DNA of 64,000 nt from an uncultured Lachnospiraceae bacterium. Its GTDB lineage: Bacteria > Bacillota > Clostridia > Lachnospirales > Lachnospiraceae. Location: the NCBI GenBank assembly GCA_949502235.1, contig CATBDC010000004.1, forward strand, positions 1 to 64,000. Direction: 5' to 3'. The translations under genes and the position numbers were made by a program. Shown one piece after another: positions 35,700 through 44,020 of the stretch (positions are counted from its first letter, which is position 1; every line of letters begins with the position of its first letter). The notes below the pieces were generated by a model. That model saw only the letters and a program-made list of their open reading frames with translations. It was not told the origin of the DNA and searched no databases.

Positions 35700-36318
35700 T
35701 CATTTCACCCTTAACTTCTTCAATAATTTTAAGCCACGCAGCCTTATCCATGGAACCAGTATATGTCTCTCCCACCTGATTTCCATCGCTGTCCACAAAA
35801 ATCGTTGTGGGTACCGCCTGCACCTGCCTTAGAATCCCATTTGCCAAATCCGGCGATGCTGTAATATGGTTGTAATCCGCCTGAGTCTTTTCCACAATCT
35901 CAAGAGCCGTCTCATCGCCTGCCTCATATACATCACAGAGCATCCCTACAATCTGGAATCCCTGCCCTTCATACTCCCGGCTGATTTCCCCAAGCTCCGG
36001 CATCTCCCTGATACAGGGTCCGCAGAAGGTTCCCCAGATATTTACCATCGTAAGGTTCGCCTCCTTAAATATGTCCTCCGTGACCTCCGTGCCGTCCAGG
36101 GTTTCAGCGGTAAAGGCCCCGAATACATTCCGCCCGGACGTGCTCCCTGCTTCTTTCTTATCTTCGCTGCTGTCTGCTTTCCTCTCCTCCTGCCCCGCTT
36201 CAGATTGTGCAGATTCCTTATTTCCACAGCCAGTAAGCATGACGCTTCCCATAAGCACACTGGTCAGAAACAGCACACACAATAACCTAACGCTCTTAAA
36301 TCTCATAAATCTCTTCAT
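35692..36318 (-). CDS. TlpA-family thioredoxin-like lipoprotein
   Basis: The 208-residue extracytoplasmic lipoprotein has a charged n-region MKRFMRFKS, hydrophobic core and lipobox LTGC near residues 28-31. An acidic, Ser-rich linker follows, then the AhpC-TSA/TlpA fold (residues ~65-205). The active site is WGTFCGPCIREMPEL (CxxC) with cis-Pro in QAVPTTIFVD. It reduces or exchanges disulfides outside the cell. It overlaps the PHP gene by four bases and the small CXXC gene by eight. The pair CXXC protein plus polyferredoxin downstream may deliver electrons to it. Confidence 0.94.
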   Translation of the reverse strand: MKRFMRFKSVRLLCVLFLTSVLMGSVMLTGCGNKESAQSEAGQEERKADSSEDKKEAGSTSGRNVFGAFTAETLDGTEVTEDIFKEANLTMVNIWGTFCGPCIREMPELGEISREYEGQGFQIVGMLCDVYEAGDETALEIVEKTQADYNHITASPDLANGILRQVQAVPTTIFVDSDGNQVGETYTGSMDKAAWLKIIEEVKGEMNE

Positions 36319-36971
36319 ATCTCAAACTCTCCTTTCCGAAGCATTTCTGCCAATTCCTGTTCTGTACGCGGCATCCGCCCAAATCCTGCCCTTCTGTCAG
36401 CAATATCCTCCGGCTGATGGAAATCTGAGCCCACCGTCCTGCCAAGCCCATATTTTTTAGCCGCCAGAAGCGCCCTGTCATTGTGGGAATCATGTCTCGG
36501 ATTCCCATTATATACCTCTATCCCGTGAAGGCAGCCCGTATCCGCCAGAAAGCATTTCGGCCGGAAGGGATGTGCCTGCACAATATAAAGACCCTCTCTG
36601 TCCGCAATCTCCTTAAGCTCCTTAAGACTCTTCATATAAATCCACGGATACCCTCTTAAAAACTCTTCGGTAAAGCCGTATACAAGGAAATCATTCTCAT
36701 CATAGGGAAACCGGATCTCCATTCCAAGAAACACCGAGAAATCCGTCCCCGCCGCAGTCTCTCTGGCCTCATAATATCCCCTAAGAAAGCGGGCGCACAC
36801 CTTGTCCCACTCCCGGTTTTCCGGCCCGCCCCTCTCCTTTCTGCTGAAATGATCCGTAACCACAATCCCGGAATATCCTGCTTCCCTGTACTGCCTCACA
36901 CCCTCCCTGGCCGGCACCCTTCCGCAATGACTTGACTGTGCAGTATGAAAATGTAATTCTATATGATGCAT
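36315..36971 (-). CDS. PHP domain metal-dependent hydrolase
   Basis: The 218-residue PHP-family protein has motif I ELHFHTAQSSHCG, motif II VVTDHFSR, HPFRPK in the middle and a final SDFHQPEDI. These His/Asp residues form the trinuclear metal site of PHP phosphoesterases. Length fits stand-alone PHP proteins (YciV/TrpH-like size range). The substrate (nucleotide, phosphoester or sugar phosphate) is unknown. It is the first gene in the TlpA/CD1871A/polyferredoxin operon with a four-base overlap, but a functional link is not obvious. Confidence 0.88.
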   Translation of the reverse strand: MHHIELHFHTAQSSHCGRVPAREGVRQYREAGYSGIVVTDHFSRKERGGPENREWDKVCARFLRGYYEARETAAGTDFSVFLGMEIRFPYDENDFLVYGFTEEFLRGYPWIYMKSLKELKEIADREGLYIVQAHPFRPKCFLADTGCLHGIEVYNGNPRHDSHNDRALLAAKKYGLGRTVGSDFHQPEDIADRRAGFGRMPRTEQELAEMLRKGEFEI

Positions 36972-37132
36972 ATCTTATCCCTGCCTTTACTTTGATCGAC
37001 CACTTCTAAGTCAGTTCCTTACAGCATTTGCCCAAAGAACCCGCACTTTGTATTATAATATATAACCAGGTTTTGGTACAGAGTAAAATAAAAGTAATTA
37101 TCAGGCTATATTTCTTTCCGGAAAAATGTTAG

Positions 37133-37329
37133 AATAGGGACAGGGTATTTTCAGGCCCTCTTCACAGGTCTGTGCATTTACTTCGCAGGCCGTAAGAAAA
37201 TGATTCAAGCGTGAGCAAATCCCATTCGCGAAGCGAATTTTAAATGGATTTGCGAAAGATACTGTGAACGGAGTGAACAGTATCTATTTTTAATCTGGGA
37301 CGGAGTATTTTTAAAAAATACTCCGTCCC
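37133..37329. repeat. composite intergenic repeat (three repeat families joined)
   Basis: The 374-base gap 36972-37345 has no gene but holds a composite repeat. It begins with AGGGACAGGG (37137), then CAGGTCTGTGCATTTACTT (37165, same as the hairpin at 26557) and CATTCGCGAAGCGAATT (a CGC/GCG hairpin). TACTGTGAACGGAGTGAACAGTA (reverse of the 40865 repeat) follows. It ends with a perfect GGGACGGAGTATTTTT / AAAAATACTCCGTCCC hairpin at 37297-37329, copy 2 of that family. The nth ribosome binding site begins 6 bases later. Confidence 0.75.
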
Positions 37330-37345
37330 CAACAAAGGAGAAGCT

Positions 37346-37984
37346 ATGAGGAAAAAAGAACTGGCAATAGAAGTAATTGAAAGACTAAAGAAAGAGTATC
37401 CCGATGCGGGATGTACGCTTGACTATGATCAGGCGTGGAAGCTTCTGGTAAGTGTCCGTCTTGCGGCCCAGTGCACTGACGCGCGGGTAAATGTGGTCGT
37501 GGAAGATCTTTACGCAAAATATCCTGATGTTAATGCACTGGCTGATGCCGACCCAGCGGATATTGAGGCGATTGTGAAGCCCTGCGGCCTCGGGAAAAGC
37601 AAGGCAAGGGATATAAGCGCCTGTATGAAAATACTGCGGGACGAGTATGGCGGCCATGTACCGGATGATTTTGATGCTCTGCTTAGGCTTCCGGGCGTAG
37701 GAAGGAAAAGTGCGAATCTGATTATGGGTGATGTCTTTGGAAAGCCTGCGATTGTTACAGATACTCACTGCATACGCCTTTGTAACCGGATTGGCCTTGT
37801 AAAGGATATGAAGGAGCCTAAAAAGGTGGAGATGGAGCTTTGGAAAATCATTCCGCCAGAGGAGGGGAGTGACTTCTGCCACCGTCTTGTTTATCACGGG
37901 CGGGATGTATGTACTGCCCGGACGAAGCCCTACTGCGACAGATGCTGCCTGAACGATATCTGCAGGAAATACGGGGTAGATTGA
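37346..37984 (+). CDS. nth: endonuclease III
   Basis: The 212-residue base-excision repair glycosylase/AP lyase has the N-terminal VRLAAQCTDARVN. The helix-hairpin-helix LPGVGRKSANLIMG carries the catalytic Lys, and VTDTHCIRLCNRIGL carries the catalytic Asp. A four-Cys 4Fe-4S loop lies at the C-terminus (CTARTKPYCDRCCLNDIC). It removes oxidised pyrimidines. GGAG precedes the start, which is directly after a hairpin repeat that may insulate it from upstream transcription. Confidence 0.96.
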   Translation: MRKKELAIEVIERLKKEYPDAGCTLDYDQAWKLLVSVRLAAQCTDARVNVVVEDLYAKYPDVNALADADPADIEAIVKPCGLGKSKARDISACMKILRDEYGGHVPDDFDALLRLPGVGRKSANLIMGDVFGKPAIVTDTHCIRLCNRIGLVKDMKEPKKVEMELWKIIPPEEGSDFCHRLVYHGRDVCTARTKPYCDRCCLNDICRKYGVD

Positions 37985-38099
37985 GCGTCTGCGCCCCTCA
38001 GCCTCTAAATACATGTAATTTTAATGTTTCCTTAAGAAATTTTCGATTTGTTTAAGAGATTAAACACACTTTGGACATAATTATCCTTTATACTTTAAG

Positions 38100-38245
38100 T
38101 CAGATAGTTGAACAGGACATCAACTATCTCCCCCTCATAAAAGTAAAGCATCGGTTGTACCGGTGCCGCACTTTACTCTCATTCCTTTAGATAACTATAA
38201 CAACGACGAAAGCCCGCGAACCGTAAGGTGAGCGGGTTTTCGCTG
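38100..38245 (+). ncRNA. candidate structured small RNA with terminator
   Basis: The 320-base gap after nth has no ORF of note but is strongly structured. Stem 1 is GATAGTTGA / TCAACTATC (38103-38111 / 38120-38128). Stem 2 is AGTAAAG...CTTTACT (38142-38148 / 38171-38177) with an inner GCA-CGG/CCG-TGC stem. A terminator pairs GAAAGCCCGC / GCGGGTTTTC (38208-38217 / 38232-38241) with a nested ACC-GTAA-GGT. A weak -10 like TATACT (38090) sits just upstream. The stem 2 plus terminator arrangement reminds me of 3' ends of type I toxin-antitoxin loci in Lachnospiraceae, but no toxin peptide is visible. Confidence 0.5.
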
Positions 38246-38305
38246 TCCATAGAGACTTCATACCTCATATCTCCCATGATTCTCTGGGCCGTATAGAGAT
38301 AGTCT

Positions 38306-38578
38306 TCAGGATAAGCGTGAATCACCATTTTTCATTTCCTCCCTCAAAATATCCAGCATAAACAATTCGTTTACATCCGCCGCTTTTTTCCGCGTCTTTC
38401 GGTATTTCTTTCTGGCCTCCCTCTCTCTTAGCGCCTTTTTCCTGTAATACTCCTCTGCGGCTGCAGCCTCATTTCCCAGATATCGTATCGCTGAAAATGC
38501 TTTCCTGCTTTTTAACACGATCTGTTCACCCAGCTCTCCAAGATACATTGCTTCCTTAAGCTTCTGCAAAGAAATCAC
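38306..38578 (-). CDS. hypothetical basic small protein
   Basis: This 90-residue protein is of unknown function. It has an N-terminal part (LQKLKEAMYLGELGEQIVLKSRKAFSAIRYLGNEAAAAEEYY) and a very basic, probably helical centre rich in Arg and Lys (REREARKKYRKTRKKAADVN), ending in an acidic tail. No membrane segment or known motif. The start is a GTG with only a poor ribosome binding site, so the ORF could be spurious or start elsewhere. It stands alone between nth and the MgtC gene. Codon use looks normal. Confidence 0.5.
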   Translation of the reverse strand: MISLQKLKEAMYLGELGEQIVLKSRKAFSAIRYLGNEAAAAEEYYRKKALREREARKKYRKTRKKAADVNELFMLDILREEMKNGDSRLS

Positions 38579-38759
38579 ACCTGAAATGATCGAGCAGCAG
38601 GAGAAGCAGATGGCAGGTATTAATTATCCTGTTTTCTTCCATCACACGCCGGACATAGCCCCTATTTGAAATACTTTATTTCAATTTTGTTTTCTAAGTT
38701 CAGCAGTAGTGGCTTTTGAAATTTCTTCGAAAAATATCGCAGCCTTTTTAAAATGACTT

Positions 38760-39512
38760 TTACATTTCCTCGATAAACAAAATTCCCTTTTCCTGGGAAA
38801 GGATTTCGAGTATATCTGAATGTGTACGGGGGATTCTGCTGGACACGGTAACGCTATAGCTTAGGATCCCCGGTCTTCCGTCCCCCTCGTACCATGAGAA
38901 GCCCTTATTTACCCGGATATTATTCACCTCCAGATCGTGCTCCCTGGCATACTTGAGGAATCCGCCGAAGTTTCCCTTTTCAAGATTGTATTCAATATAA
39001 AGCTCCAGATATTTTGATTTTTTACGGAGCCAGATATCGAACCTTATAAGACCAGATACGGTAAATACGATGGCAAGTCCGCCAAGAAGCGCGCCCTCGT
39101 AGAATCCGATTCCAATCGCCAGACCGAGACAGGCCGCCGCCCACAGTCCGGCGGCGGTCGTGATGCCCATAATCTTATTTCTTCCAGTCAGTATAATCGT
39201 TCCGGCTCCCAGAAAACCGATGCCGCTGATCACCTGGGCGCCCAGACGTACTGGGTCGCTGGTGTCATACGTGACATATACATACTGATTTGTCATCATT
39301 ACAAGCGAAGCTCCCAGACATACTAAAATATATGTACGAAATCCTGCCGGCCGGTTTTTGCTTCCGCGCTCTATCCCCAGGATTCCTCCAATCAAAATGG
39401 ACAGGATGATCCGAAGGGATATTGATACGAGATTCAAGTCCCGAAGATATTCCATGATTACTTCTAACTGCCTCCATCCTTCCATCCTGCGCCCGCCTTT
39501 CTTGTCTGACAT
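38760..39512 (-). CDS. MgtC/SapB family membrane protein
   Basis: The 250-residue protein has the MgtC N-terminal domain with about five membrane segments: LRIILSILIGGILGIERGSKNRPAGFRTYILVCLGASLVMM, then GIGFLGAGTIILTGRNKIMGITTAAGLWAAACLGLAIGIGFYEGAL. A C-terminal soluble domain resembling ACT (ILSYSVTVSSRIPRTHSDILEILSQ) follows. MgtC proteins act in magnesium homeostasis and virulence in other genera; the role in gut Firmicutes is unclear. The start may be an internal ATG near 39455 (MEYLRDLNLVSI), which matches the family start better than 39512. Confidence 0.9.
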   Translation of the reverse strand: MSDKKGGRRMEGWRQLEVIMEYLRDLNLVSISLRIILSILIGGILGIERGSKNRPAGFRTYILVCLGASLVMMTNQYVYVTYDTSDPVRLGAQVISGIGFLGAGTIILTGRNKIMGITTAAGLWAAACLGLAIGIGFYEGALLGGLAIVFTVSGLIRFDIWLRKKSKYLELYIEYNLEKGNFGGFLKYAREHDLEVNNIRVNKGFSWYEGDGRPGILSYSVTVSSRIPRTHSDILEILSQEKGILFIEEM

Positions 39513-39587
39513 TATGTTAATATTATACAGGAAGAATGAAGCTGCTTCAACTGTTCACGGTGATATTTTGCCCCTCACACCTGAATC

Positions 39588-39639
39588 ACGTTCTCACGGA
39601 ATGCGCAGTTAATGCGCATTCCTGACCCATGAACAGTAA
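39588..39639. repeat. TTCTCACGGA...GAACAGTAA dispersed repeat, copy 2
   Basis: GTTCTCACGGAATGCGCAG...GCGCATTCC...GAACAGTAACC; the arms GGAATGCGC and GCGCATTCC form a hairpin. It fills the gap between the divergent MgtC and antiporter genes' ends and matches copies at 26427 and 47040. Confidence 0.65.
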
Positions 39640-39663
39640 CCAGTACCGTCTTCTTGCATTTTT

Positions 39664-40626
39664 TCACATTGTGCAGGTCAAAAACACATATATCCCGTAT
39701 ACGGCAAGCAACAGTATCCCCTGCCATCTCCTGAATTTTTCAGATATCATTGCCGGAATCAAAGCTATACCTCCTACCAGAAGACAGGCAGGTAGATCCA
39801 GAGATGCCGAGACCTCTGCAATGGGAAGGGGTTTTCCGGCAAGCAGAGAGCAAAGCGGCAGAATCAGGGTCAGATCAATAATGTTTGCCCCGATAATATT
39901 TCCGACAGAAAGTGACGACTGCTTCTTAAGAATCGCAGTAATGGTTGTAATGAGCTCCGGCAGGGAGGTTCCAATAGCAATAATCGTTACCCCGATAATT
40001 CTTTCGGAGATTCCGGCCATGCGGGCAAGCTCACTCCCATTATCTACCAGAAGATCCGCGCCCCATACAATCCCTATGGCACCGATGATAAATTTCACAA
40101 TATTTATTCCAATCTCCCGCCTGTCGGGCCGTGCGCCCATCCGGCTTGTCCCTTCCTTCTTCTCCTTCAGAGATTTCCTTGCTGCGGAAACATTTTCCCA
40201 GAAAAATATAACGCAGACAGCAAACAGCATGGCTGACATTACAAACCCCATCTCACCGGATGAACCAGCTATTACAATAAGCACCGCGGCCGCCAGCATA
40301 AGCGCAGACTTTATCAGATAATCCTGCCGTCTGATCACTGCCGGAATACAGATAATAGAAATAGCCATAATCAGGCCTATATTTGCCGTCACGCTCCCTA
40401 TTGCATTTCCGATGGACATGTCAACCTTTCCTTTGGAGGCCGCCATAACAGATACAAGCACCTCCGGAAGTGTAGTGGCAAAGCTGACAATCGTTGCTCC
40501 TATAATCAGCCTGGGAATACCGCTGACCTCCGCCATCCACGATGCCGCGTCAACAAAATAATCTCCGCCTTTCACAATCAAAATAATGCCTGCGATGAAT
40601 AAAATAATTACTACTGTAAATTCCAT
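39664..40626 (-). CDS. CaCA-family cation antiporter (YrbG-like), probable Mn2+/Ca2+ exporter
   Basis: The 320-residue sodium/calcium exchanger-like protein has about ten membrane segments arranged as two inverted repeats. The two alpha-repeat motifs are SFATTLPEVLVSVMAASKGKVDMSIGNAIGSVTANIG and AIGTSLPELITTITAILKKQSSLSVGNIIGANIIDL. Length is normal. An apparent yybP-ykoY (Mn2+) riboswitch with terminator lies in its leader, so I infer manganese export or a manganese-linked cation role instead of plain calcium extrusion. GGGGGAAAG precedes the ATG. It is a single-gene unit. Confidence 0.92.
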   Translation of the reverse strand: MEFTVVIILFIAGIILIVKGGDYFVDAASWMAEVSGIPRLIIGATIVSFATTLPEVLVSVMAASKGKVDMSIGNAIGSVTANIGLIMAISIICIPAVIRRQDYLIKSALMLAAAVLIVIAGSSGEMGFVMSAMLFAVCVIFFWENVSAARKSLKEKKEGTSRMGARPDRREIGINIVKFIIGAIGIVWGADLLVDNGSELARMAGISERIIGVTIIAIGTSLPELITTITAILKKQSSLSVGNIIGANIIDLTLILPLCSLLAGKPLPIAEVSASLDLPACLLVGGIALIPAMISEKFRRWQGILLLAVYGIYVFLTCTM

Positions 40627-40701
40627 GTTCTTTCCCCCATTTCTGTGAATCTTATAACGCAGATTTTCTCATGACACAGGAAACAAGGTTACCAAAATCA
40701 T

Positions 40702-40858
40702 AAAAAAATCCAAGTACAACTGCTTAAGCTATACCTGGACGTCACATGTATAGCTTTAAGCTATACATGAGTCTCGTTATTTAAGACAAGCCAGACTGTA
40801 TGACAGCCGGGTCTGTTGACTTGCCACGCAAATCTGCGCTGACTACTCCCTCATGAGG
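40702..40858 (-). promoter_or_regulatory. yybP-ykoY-type Mn2+ riboswitch with terminator
   Basis: On the minus strand the aptamer (about 40858 to 40766) has the diagnostic GGGAGTAG at the 5' side and AACGAGAC at the 3' side, closed by CATGAG/CTCATG. Inside are GCGCA/TGCGT, GGCAAG/CTTGTC, CAGAC/GTCTG stems and TGTCATAC. Next come a hairpin CATGTATAGCTT/AAGCTATACATG (40745-40769) that overlaps the 3' closing strand, and a terminator-like stem (40710-40737) followed by seven T (40702-40708). It fits a metal-controlled transcription switch for the CaCA gene. The family (yybP-ykoY) binds Mn2+. Confidence 0.7.
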
Positions 40859-40864
40859 TTTTTT

Positions 40865-40891
40865 ATTACTGTTCACTCCGTTCACAGTAAT
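40865..40891. repeat. ACTGTTCACTCCGTTCACAGTA repeat, copy 1
   Basis: TTACTGT...ACAGTAA inverted repeat with inner CAC/TTCAC bases. Other copies lie at 37260 (reverse) and 43942. Here it lies between the riboswitch promoter and the aptamer, in the early transcribed leader. Confidence 0.6.
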
Positions 40892-40894
40892 GCT

Positions 40895-40923
40895 ATTTTA
40901 CCATAGCCAAATCAGGCTGTCAA
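40895..40923 (-). promoter_or_regulatory. promoter of the riboswitch / antiporter transcript
   Basis: TTGACA (40918-40923, minus strand), a 17-base spacer and TAAAAT (40895-40900), placed about 40 bases upstream of the aptamer start. Confidence 0.65.
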
Positions 40924-40987
40924 TAAGGCTTGCGCATCTTTTGTGCCCATGATAAACTAAAAAAAATAGAGAAATGAGGAAGCTTTT

Positions 40988-42589
40988 ATGGGAATCTATC
41001 TTAATCCGGGAAATAAAGGGTTTTGGGAATCGATCCGTTCTGAAATATATGTGGATAAAACAAACCTTATCTCATGTACAAACAATCTTCTCAATACAGA
41101 GGATAAGTTTGCGTGTGTCAGCAGGCCCAGACGTTTCGGCAAGTCCATGGCGCTTAAAATGCTGGCTGCCTATTACAGCCGCGGCTGTGATTCCGCAGAT
41201 TTATTTAAGGGGCTGAAAATAGAACAGAATGATACCTTCCGTACACATTTGAATAAATATAATGTAATTTTATTAAATATGCAGCAATTTCTGATTGAAG
41301 CAGGTTCTGGAAATCTGACAGAGTATTTGGAACAGGAAGTGCTTGGAGAGCTTCTTGAAGAATATGAAGATATTCTGACGGGGCGGGACATGGGAATTGC
41401 CGCTGCCTTAAGAAGGATTTATGCAAAAACGGACAGCCAGTTTATTTTTCTGATAGATGAGTGGGATTGTGTGATGAGGGAACGGAAAGAAGCAGAGAGT
41501 CTGCAGAAACAGTATCTTGATTTCCTCAGGAATCTTTTGAAGGATCAGCCTTATGTTGCCCTTACGTATATGACAGGTATTCTTCCTGTAAAAAAATACG
41601 GGCAGCACTCTGCTCTTAATATGTTCTGGGAATATTCTATGACAGAGCAGTTTGCGTTTGAAGAATATACCGGATTTACAGAAGATGAGGTAAGGGAGCT
41701 GTGCAGACAGTACGACATGGATTTTTCTACTGTCAGCAGCTGGTATGACGGCTACCGTCTTCGAAGATTTAAACACATATATAATCCCAGATCTGTTGTG
41801 GCGGCTATGAGAAATCATATTCTGTCCAATTACTGGACTTCTACGGAGACCTATGAGGCGCTGAAGCTCTATATGGATATGGACTTTGACGGGCTTAAAA
41901 GCAGCATTGTACAGATGCTCGGAGGGGAGCGCGTAAAGGTAAATACATTAAGCTTTCAGAATGATATGCATACCTTCAGGACAAAGGATGATGTCCTTAC
42001 TTTGTTGATTCATCTGGGCTATCTGGGTTATCGCCCGGAGACAAAGGAGGCCTTTATCCCAAACAAAGAGGTTATGGGCGAATTTGAAAATGCTATGAGT
42101 GTAAGCGGCTGGCCGGAAATTACACGAATCCTGAAGGCCTCCGAGCAGCTCCTTTCGGATACCTTAAACGGCAACGAAGAGAAGGTCGCAAGGGGACTTG
42201 ACCAGGCACACATGGAGGCTGCATCCATCCTCACCTACAATGATGAAAATTCTCTTGGCTGTGCCATAGGGCTTGCATACTACAGCGCAAGAAAAGATTA
42301 CCGGCTCATAAGAGAGCTGCCCTCCGGGCGGGGCTTTGCGGATGTGGTATTCCTGCCGCTGCCTTCAGTAAAGAAGCCAGCCCTTGTAATAGAATTAAAA
42401 TATGACAAGACAGCCAATGCCGCCATACAGCAGATAAAAGACAGACAGTATACCCAGGCGCTTAAGGGATACACCGGGGAAATCCTTCTGGTGGGTATAA
42501 ACTATGCAAAGGAGCGAAAGGATAAGCCCCATAGCTGTAAAATAGAGAAAATAAGAACTGCACCAAGCTTGGGGACAGGGAGAATCTAA
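40988..42589 (+). CDS. AAA-ATPase-like protein with C-terminal PD-(D/E)XK nuclease domain
   Basis: The 533-residue protein has an N-terminal AAA-ATPase_like domain (PF09820): YVDKTNLIS and Walker A-like SRPRRFGKSMALKMLAAYY, with Walker B-like FIFLIDEWDCVMRE. A C-terminal PDDEXK_9/DUF1703 domain carries GRGFADVVFLP...PALVIELKYDKTANAAIQQIKDRQY, the conserved Asp-Glu-x-Lys of the nuclease fold. Such proteins are numerous in gut Clostridia and Bacteroides; a role in mobile-element or phage defence has been proposed but not shown. A hairpin repeat follows the stop at once. Confidence 0.92.
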   Translation: MGIYLNPGNKGFWESIRSEIYVDKTNLISCTNNLLNTEDKFACVSRPRRFGKSMALKMLAAYYSRGCDSADLFKGLKIEQNDTFRTHLNKYNVILLNMQQFLIEAGSGNLTEYLEQEVLGELLEEYEDILTGRDMGIAAALRRIYAKTDSQFIFLIDEWDCVMRERKEAESLQKQYLDFLRNLLKDQPYVALTYMTGILPVKKYGQHSALNMFWEYSMTEQFAFEEYTGFTEDEVRELCRQYDMDFSTVSSWYDGYRLRRFKHIYNPRSVVAAMRNHILSNYWTSTETYEALKLYMDMDFDGLKSSIVQMLGGERVKVNTLSFQNDMHTFRTKDDVLTLLIHLGYLGYRPETKEAFIPNKEVMGEFENAMSVSGWPEITRILKASEQLLSDTLNGNEEKVARGLDQAHMEAASILTYNDENSLGCAIGLAYYSARKDYRLIRELPSGRGFADVVFLPLPSVKKPALVIELKYDKTANAAIQQIKDRQYTQALKGYTGEILLVGINYAKERKDKPHSCKIEKIRTAPSLGTGRI

Positions 42590-42592
42590 TCT

Positions 42593-42625
42593 GGGACGGA
42601 GTATTTTTTCAAAATACCCCGTCCC
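42593..42625. repeat. GGGACGG-type hairpin repeat, copy 3 (bidirectional terminator)
   Basis: GGGACGGAGTATTTT / AAAATACCCCGTCCC around TTC, one A.C mismatch. It sits in the 40-base gap between two convergent genes. A GGGGACAGGG motif precedes it at 42571. Confidence 0.8.
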
Positions 42626-42629
42626 CAAC

Positions 42630-43901
42630 TTACATGCGGAATGAATCTATAATCTGGTTCGCCTTCTCATACACCTCTTCCGGCTGCACCCCGATATGAA
42701 ATCCCCCGTTTTCGTACAGGATCTTTCCGTTCACCATTGTCAGCGCCACATTTTCTTTACTGCCGCTGTAAACGATATTTTTTGTGATGTTATTAAGGGG
42801 CTGCATATTGGGCCGGTGTAGATTAATCATAATGAGATCTGCAAGCTTTCCTTCTGCAAGGACATCGCAGTCTGTGAGCCCCATAGCCCGTGCTCCGCCC
42901 ACGGTTGCCATATAGAGTACCTTATCGGCATCCACAGCCGAGGCATCGTCTTCCCGAAGCTTTGCAAGACCGGTAACGAGGAACATTTCCCGGAACATAT
43001 CCAGACAATTATTGCTTGCAGGCCCGTCTGTTCCGATACCGATATTGATTCCCTTATCCAGCATGGCCTGTACAGGGGCTATGCCGCTGGCAAGTTTTGT
43101 GTTAGAGCCCGGATTTGTAATAACAGACAGCTTCTTGTCTGCAAATATCTGAAGATCCTCTTCTGTCATGTGGACACAGTGATAACCGCCTCCGCCATAG
43201 TCAAACAGTCCAAGCTCATTCATGTAGGCTGTGGGCGTCATACCAGTTCTTTCTACACACTGAGCCACCTCCTGCCTGCTCTCTGAATTGTGGGCAAATA
43301 CGGGCGCGCGGTATTTATGGGAAAGCTCTCCGATTCTTTCCAGTACTTTTATGCTGGTGGTATATTCTGCGTGGAAACCAAGCCTGAAGCTGATTAGCTC
43401 ATGATACTGGTTATAGGTCTGATACCACTCCTCCAGCTCCTCCACAGACTGGCTGAAATCATTGACGCCTCCCACCATTACCGTACGGAAACCGCAGTCA
43501 GCGGAAGCCTTCGCAATAGTTTCCGGAGTCAGGTACATATCAAAATTAGCAGTAATTCCGCTGGTGAGGTACTCCATAACCGCGAGCTTTGAAAGGTCAT
43601 AGATATGCTCCTTTGTAAGCTTTGCCTCCATAGGAAATACCTGCTTGTTCAGCCACTCTAAGAGCGGAAGGTCATCTGCGTAGGAGCGTAAAAATGTCAT
43701 GGCAGAATGTGTATGGGCATTTTTAAAGCCCGGCATAATCAGATTACCACCTGCGTCAATCTCTCTGTCCCATACTGCGTCATCCTTTTTTTCTTCCCCT
43801 ACATACTGAATCCGGTTTCCGCAGACCCGTATCTCTCCATTTATAATCCTGCTTCCTTCTGCCATCGTCAATATTCTGGCATTGTATATTCTGGTTCTCA
43901 T
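42630..43901 (-). CDS. mtaD: amidohydrolase, MTA/SAH or 5'-deoxyadenosine deaminase type
   Basis: The 423-residue amidohydrolase of the TRZ/ATZ - MtaD/DadD group has metal-binding HTHSAMTFLRSYADDLPLLEWL, a late His in GGGYHCVHMTEEDL, and catalytic Asp in IGIGTDGPASNNCLDMF. Members deaminate adenosine-like nucleosides such as methylthioadenosine, S-adenosylhomocysteine and 5'-deoxyadenosine. I start at 43901 where GGAGGG lies 7 bases upstream. It is the last gene of the nucleoside operon, after mtnA and the purine nucleoside phosphorylase. In that order it would make the 6-oxo nucleoside that the phosphorylase can split. Confidence 0.85.
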   Translation of the reverse strand: MRTRIYNARILTMAEGSRIINGEIRVCGNRIQYVGEEKKDDAVWDREIDAGGNLIMPGFKNAHTHSAMTFLRSYADDLPLLEWLNKQVFPMEAKLTKEHIYDLSKLAVMEYLTSGITANFDMYLTPETIAKASADCGFRTVMVGGVNDFSQSVEELEEWYQTYNQYHELISFRLGFHAEYTTSIKVLERIGELSHKYRAPVFAHNSESRQEVAQCVERTGMTPTAYMNELGLFDYGGGGYHCVHMTEEDLQIFADKKLSVITNPGSNTKLASGIAPVQAMLDKGINIGIGTDGPASNNCLDMFREMFLVTGLAKLREDDASAVDADKVLYMATVGGARAMGLTDCDVLAEGKLADLIMINLHRPNMQPLNNITKNIVYSGSKENVALTMVNGKILYENGGFHIGVQPEEVYEKANQIIDSFRM

Positions 43902-43941
43902 AACATGTCCCTCCTTTTCATGCAGCGCTGTCCCAGCCGTG

Positions 43942-43967
43942 CTACTGTCCACTCCGTTCACAGTAAC
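43942..43967. repeat. ACTGTTCACTCCGTTCACAGTA repeat, copy 2
   Basis: CTACTGTCCACTCCGTTCACAGTAA, one of the copies of this palindromic repeat, in the 119-base gap between mtnA and the deaminase gene. Confidence 0.55.
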
Positions 43968-44020
43968 CTAGTACCACATCTTATACTATCTGTCAGAAGC
44001 GTTCAGCCGCACACCCAGAC

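Noticed and set aside
36972-37345. CRISPR array or insertion sequence
   Set aside because: Repeats are different from each other and not regularly spaced; no Cas or transposase gene.
38586-38669. 27-residue plus-strand peptide ending FFHHTPDIAPI
   Set aside because: Looks protein-like but has no ribosome site and is too short to name. May be the tail of a lost gene; I could not support it as a feature.
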